From: an uncultured Aquimarina sp.
Lineage (GTDB): Bacteria; Bacteroidota; Bacteroidia; Flavobacteriales; Flavobacteriaceae
Length of the DNA: 45,723 nucleotides
Assembly: GCA_947498595.1 (NCBI GenBank)
Contig: CANMKX010000031.1
Span: 1-45,723, forward strand
Direction of reading: 5' to 3'
Program-made: the position numbers and the translations under genes
Part shown: piece by piece, positions 44,711 through 45,723 of the stretch
How the letters are laid out: each line of letters starts with the position of its first letter
How positions within the stretch are numbered: the first letter of the stretch is position 1
The notes under the pieces: generated by a model
The model's database searches: none
Seen by the model: only the letters and a program-made list of their open reading frames with translations
What the model was told of the DNA's origin: nothing

Positions 44711-44724
44711 ATAAAAAACATCTT

Positions 44725-45441
44725 ATGGCGACTTATTCTCTCACTATTAATCTAGATCAAGAAACTGTAATAGAACTCAACAAAAATAGATATACTTTAT
44801 GTTGTTTACTTTCTTCTCAGTCTAAGAGTGGCTTTCCTTTATCATGGCTAGTTCTAAATGAATTTCTTAATACAATTCAAATACAATGGACAGATACTTT
44901 ATCTGCTTATATCACTTCAAGTAAAATCATTGATAATACCTCTATATACATACCTCAACCTGAGACCTTATCCAATTTTAATTATTCTTCTAATAGTGCC
45001 AAAATAGCTGCTACTTACAAAATCAAATTAGCACAAAGAATGCTTATAGAAGAATATGGCAAAATATCAATCGACAATACAAATGCAACACCTACTGTAG
45101 CTATAGAAAATAACACTTCAACAAACTATACTTCAGGAATTGGGATCATGAATAGTACTGGTCAATATTATGGAATATCTGCCGAATCTTTATATGGAAA
45201 CCAAAACATACATTTATCTCCTAACACTTCCATCTTTGTTATGTTTACTCCTCTTGAAATTAAAGTAAATACAGTACTTAAAATTGCAGATCAAAAAGGA
45301 ATGCTCATTAATTTTTTAAATACTGAAAACAATACCAGAGCTGTTAGTTATAATATAAATACAGGGTGGGATGCAAAAAATGCTAATTGGGCTTCTAAAT
45401 ATCCTGCAGGAACAGATTTACAAGAATTACTAATAACTTAG
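44725..45441 (+). CDS. Uncharacterised beta-rich protein, second of the paralog pair
   Basis: 238 residues from the ATG at 44725 (MATYSLTINLDQETVIELNKNRY). A GTG at 44701 in the terminator stem is not used in my view. It aligns end to end with the upstream protein (NLDQET, LNEFLNTIQIQW...AYITSS, ASGIGIMN-like SGIGIMNSTG, SIFVMFTPLEIK, VSYNINTGWDAKNANWASKYPAG) at low overall identity, so the duplication is old. No signal peptide. It lacks the tail after the INTGWD motif that the first copy has. Function unknown. Confidence 0.83.
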   Translation: MATYSLTINLDQETVIELNKNRYTLCCLLSSQSKSGFPLSWLVLNEFLNTIQIQWTDTLSAYITSSKIIDNTSIYIPQPETLSNFNYSSNSAKIAATYKIKLAQRMLIEEYGKISIDNTNATPTVAIENNTSTNYTSGIGIMNSTGQYYGISAESLYGNQNIHLSPNTSIFVMFTPLEIKVNTVLKIADQKGMLINFLNTENNTRAVSYNINTGWDAKNANWASKYPAGTDLQELLIT

Positions 45442-45723
45442 AGTTTCTTTTCCAACATTATGATACTTATAATGTATATAGATCATCATACACTCTCAGC
45501 ATTCACTGTATCAACTAATGCTATTAAACAATCACGTATAGAAGTTATTATTCACAACTTTTACGCTATATGAATTCATAGAATTCATCTTTCTTATGCA
45601 AAGGCAAAGAATCTGTTACAGAATTCTACTGTACAGATAACAATAATAATAACCTGAATTCGATGTAAGAAATCTGATTTTATAGTATAGAAAAAGCAGA
45701 ATATTAAGTAAATTAAAGTACTG
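45442..45723. other. Downstream non-coding stretch
   Basis: No supported gene. A weak 7-bp stem acattat (45455-45461) / ataatgt (45469-45475) may act as a terminator. gaattcat occurs twice close together near 45572 and 45582. Nothing else is seen. Confidence 0.4.

Noticed and set aside
1..45723. Search for tRNA, rRNA, CRISPR arrays, transposases and integrases
   Set aside because: No cloverleaf-like blocks, evenly spaced short repeats or recombinase motifs were seen by eye; a tRNAscan or CRISPR search would be needed to exclude them formally.

Overview
The window looks like the chromosome of a marine-type member of the Flavobacteriaceae (Bacteroidota). Base composition is strongly AT-rich. 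Promoters where visible fit the Bacteroidota -7 element TAnnTTTG rather than sigma70 boxes, and Shine-Dalgarno sequences are scarce. Several families are typical of the group: a type IX secretion tail, DUF4270, DUF4907, DUF6503, LytTR/LytS pairs and a CrtYcd-type lycopene cyclase. The genus cannot be fixed from the sequence; an Aquimarina-like relative is only a guess. I recognise no tRNA, rRNA, CRISPR array, integrase or insertion sequence.

Layout. 1-3912 (minus) is the N-terminal 1304 residues of a giant secreted surface protein whose 3' end lies outside the window and which enters almost identical 375-bp repeats. 4442-8974 holds housekeeping genes (upp, smpB, pcm) mixed with small hypotheticals and lipoproteins, punctuated by clear hairpin terminators. 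9256-19493 is a long plus-strand run: Gfo/Idh/MocA oxidoreductase, 3-hydroxyacyl-CoA dehydrogenase, DUF1015, YggS, a DnaQ-type exonuclease/GIY-YIG fusion, a DUF3857 protein, a voltage-gated ion channel, miaA and a membrane protein. 23897-19488 (minus) is a compact carotenoid operon (MerR/CarH-like regulator, crtI, crtB, crtZ, lycopene cyclase), sufficient to take GGPP to zeaxanthin. 24434-31745 (minus) carries a large secreted Asp-box beta-propeller, a small exported protein, a LytTR regulator with its LytS-type kinase, a DUF4907 lipoprotein, a kelch lipoprotein and an outer-membrane protein. 31975-34495 (plus) is DUF4270 plus a beta-barrel protein. 34533-40710 has an AraC-type membrane regulator, an MFS transporter, a methyltransferase, a DoxX protein and dihydrolipoyl dehydrogenase. 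40918-45441 (plus) holds a beta-helix lipoprotein, a broken tail-fibre-like fragment, PhnA and two tandem paralogous proteins of unknown function.

The most interesting points are as follows. The regulator leading the carotenoid operon keeps the W-x9-EH and ExHxxG signatures of a B12 photoreceptor but has Gln where Thermus CarH has its light-state His. The unknown paralog pair at 43931-45441 is separated by a terminator and preceded by repeated palindromes. A small exported-protein gene at 27085-27483 seems to begin with a non-ATG (ATA) codon. An orphan plus-strand terminator near 24100 may end a small RNA divergent from the carotenoid operon. A 5'-deleted tail-fibre-type gene sits next to a 16-bp perfect inverted repeat.
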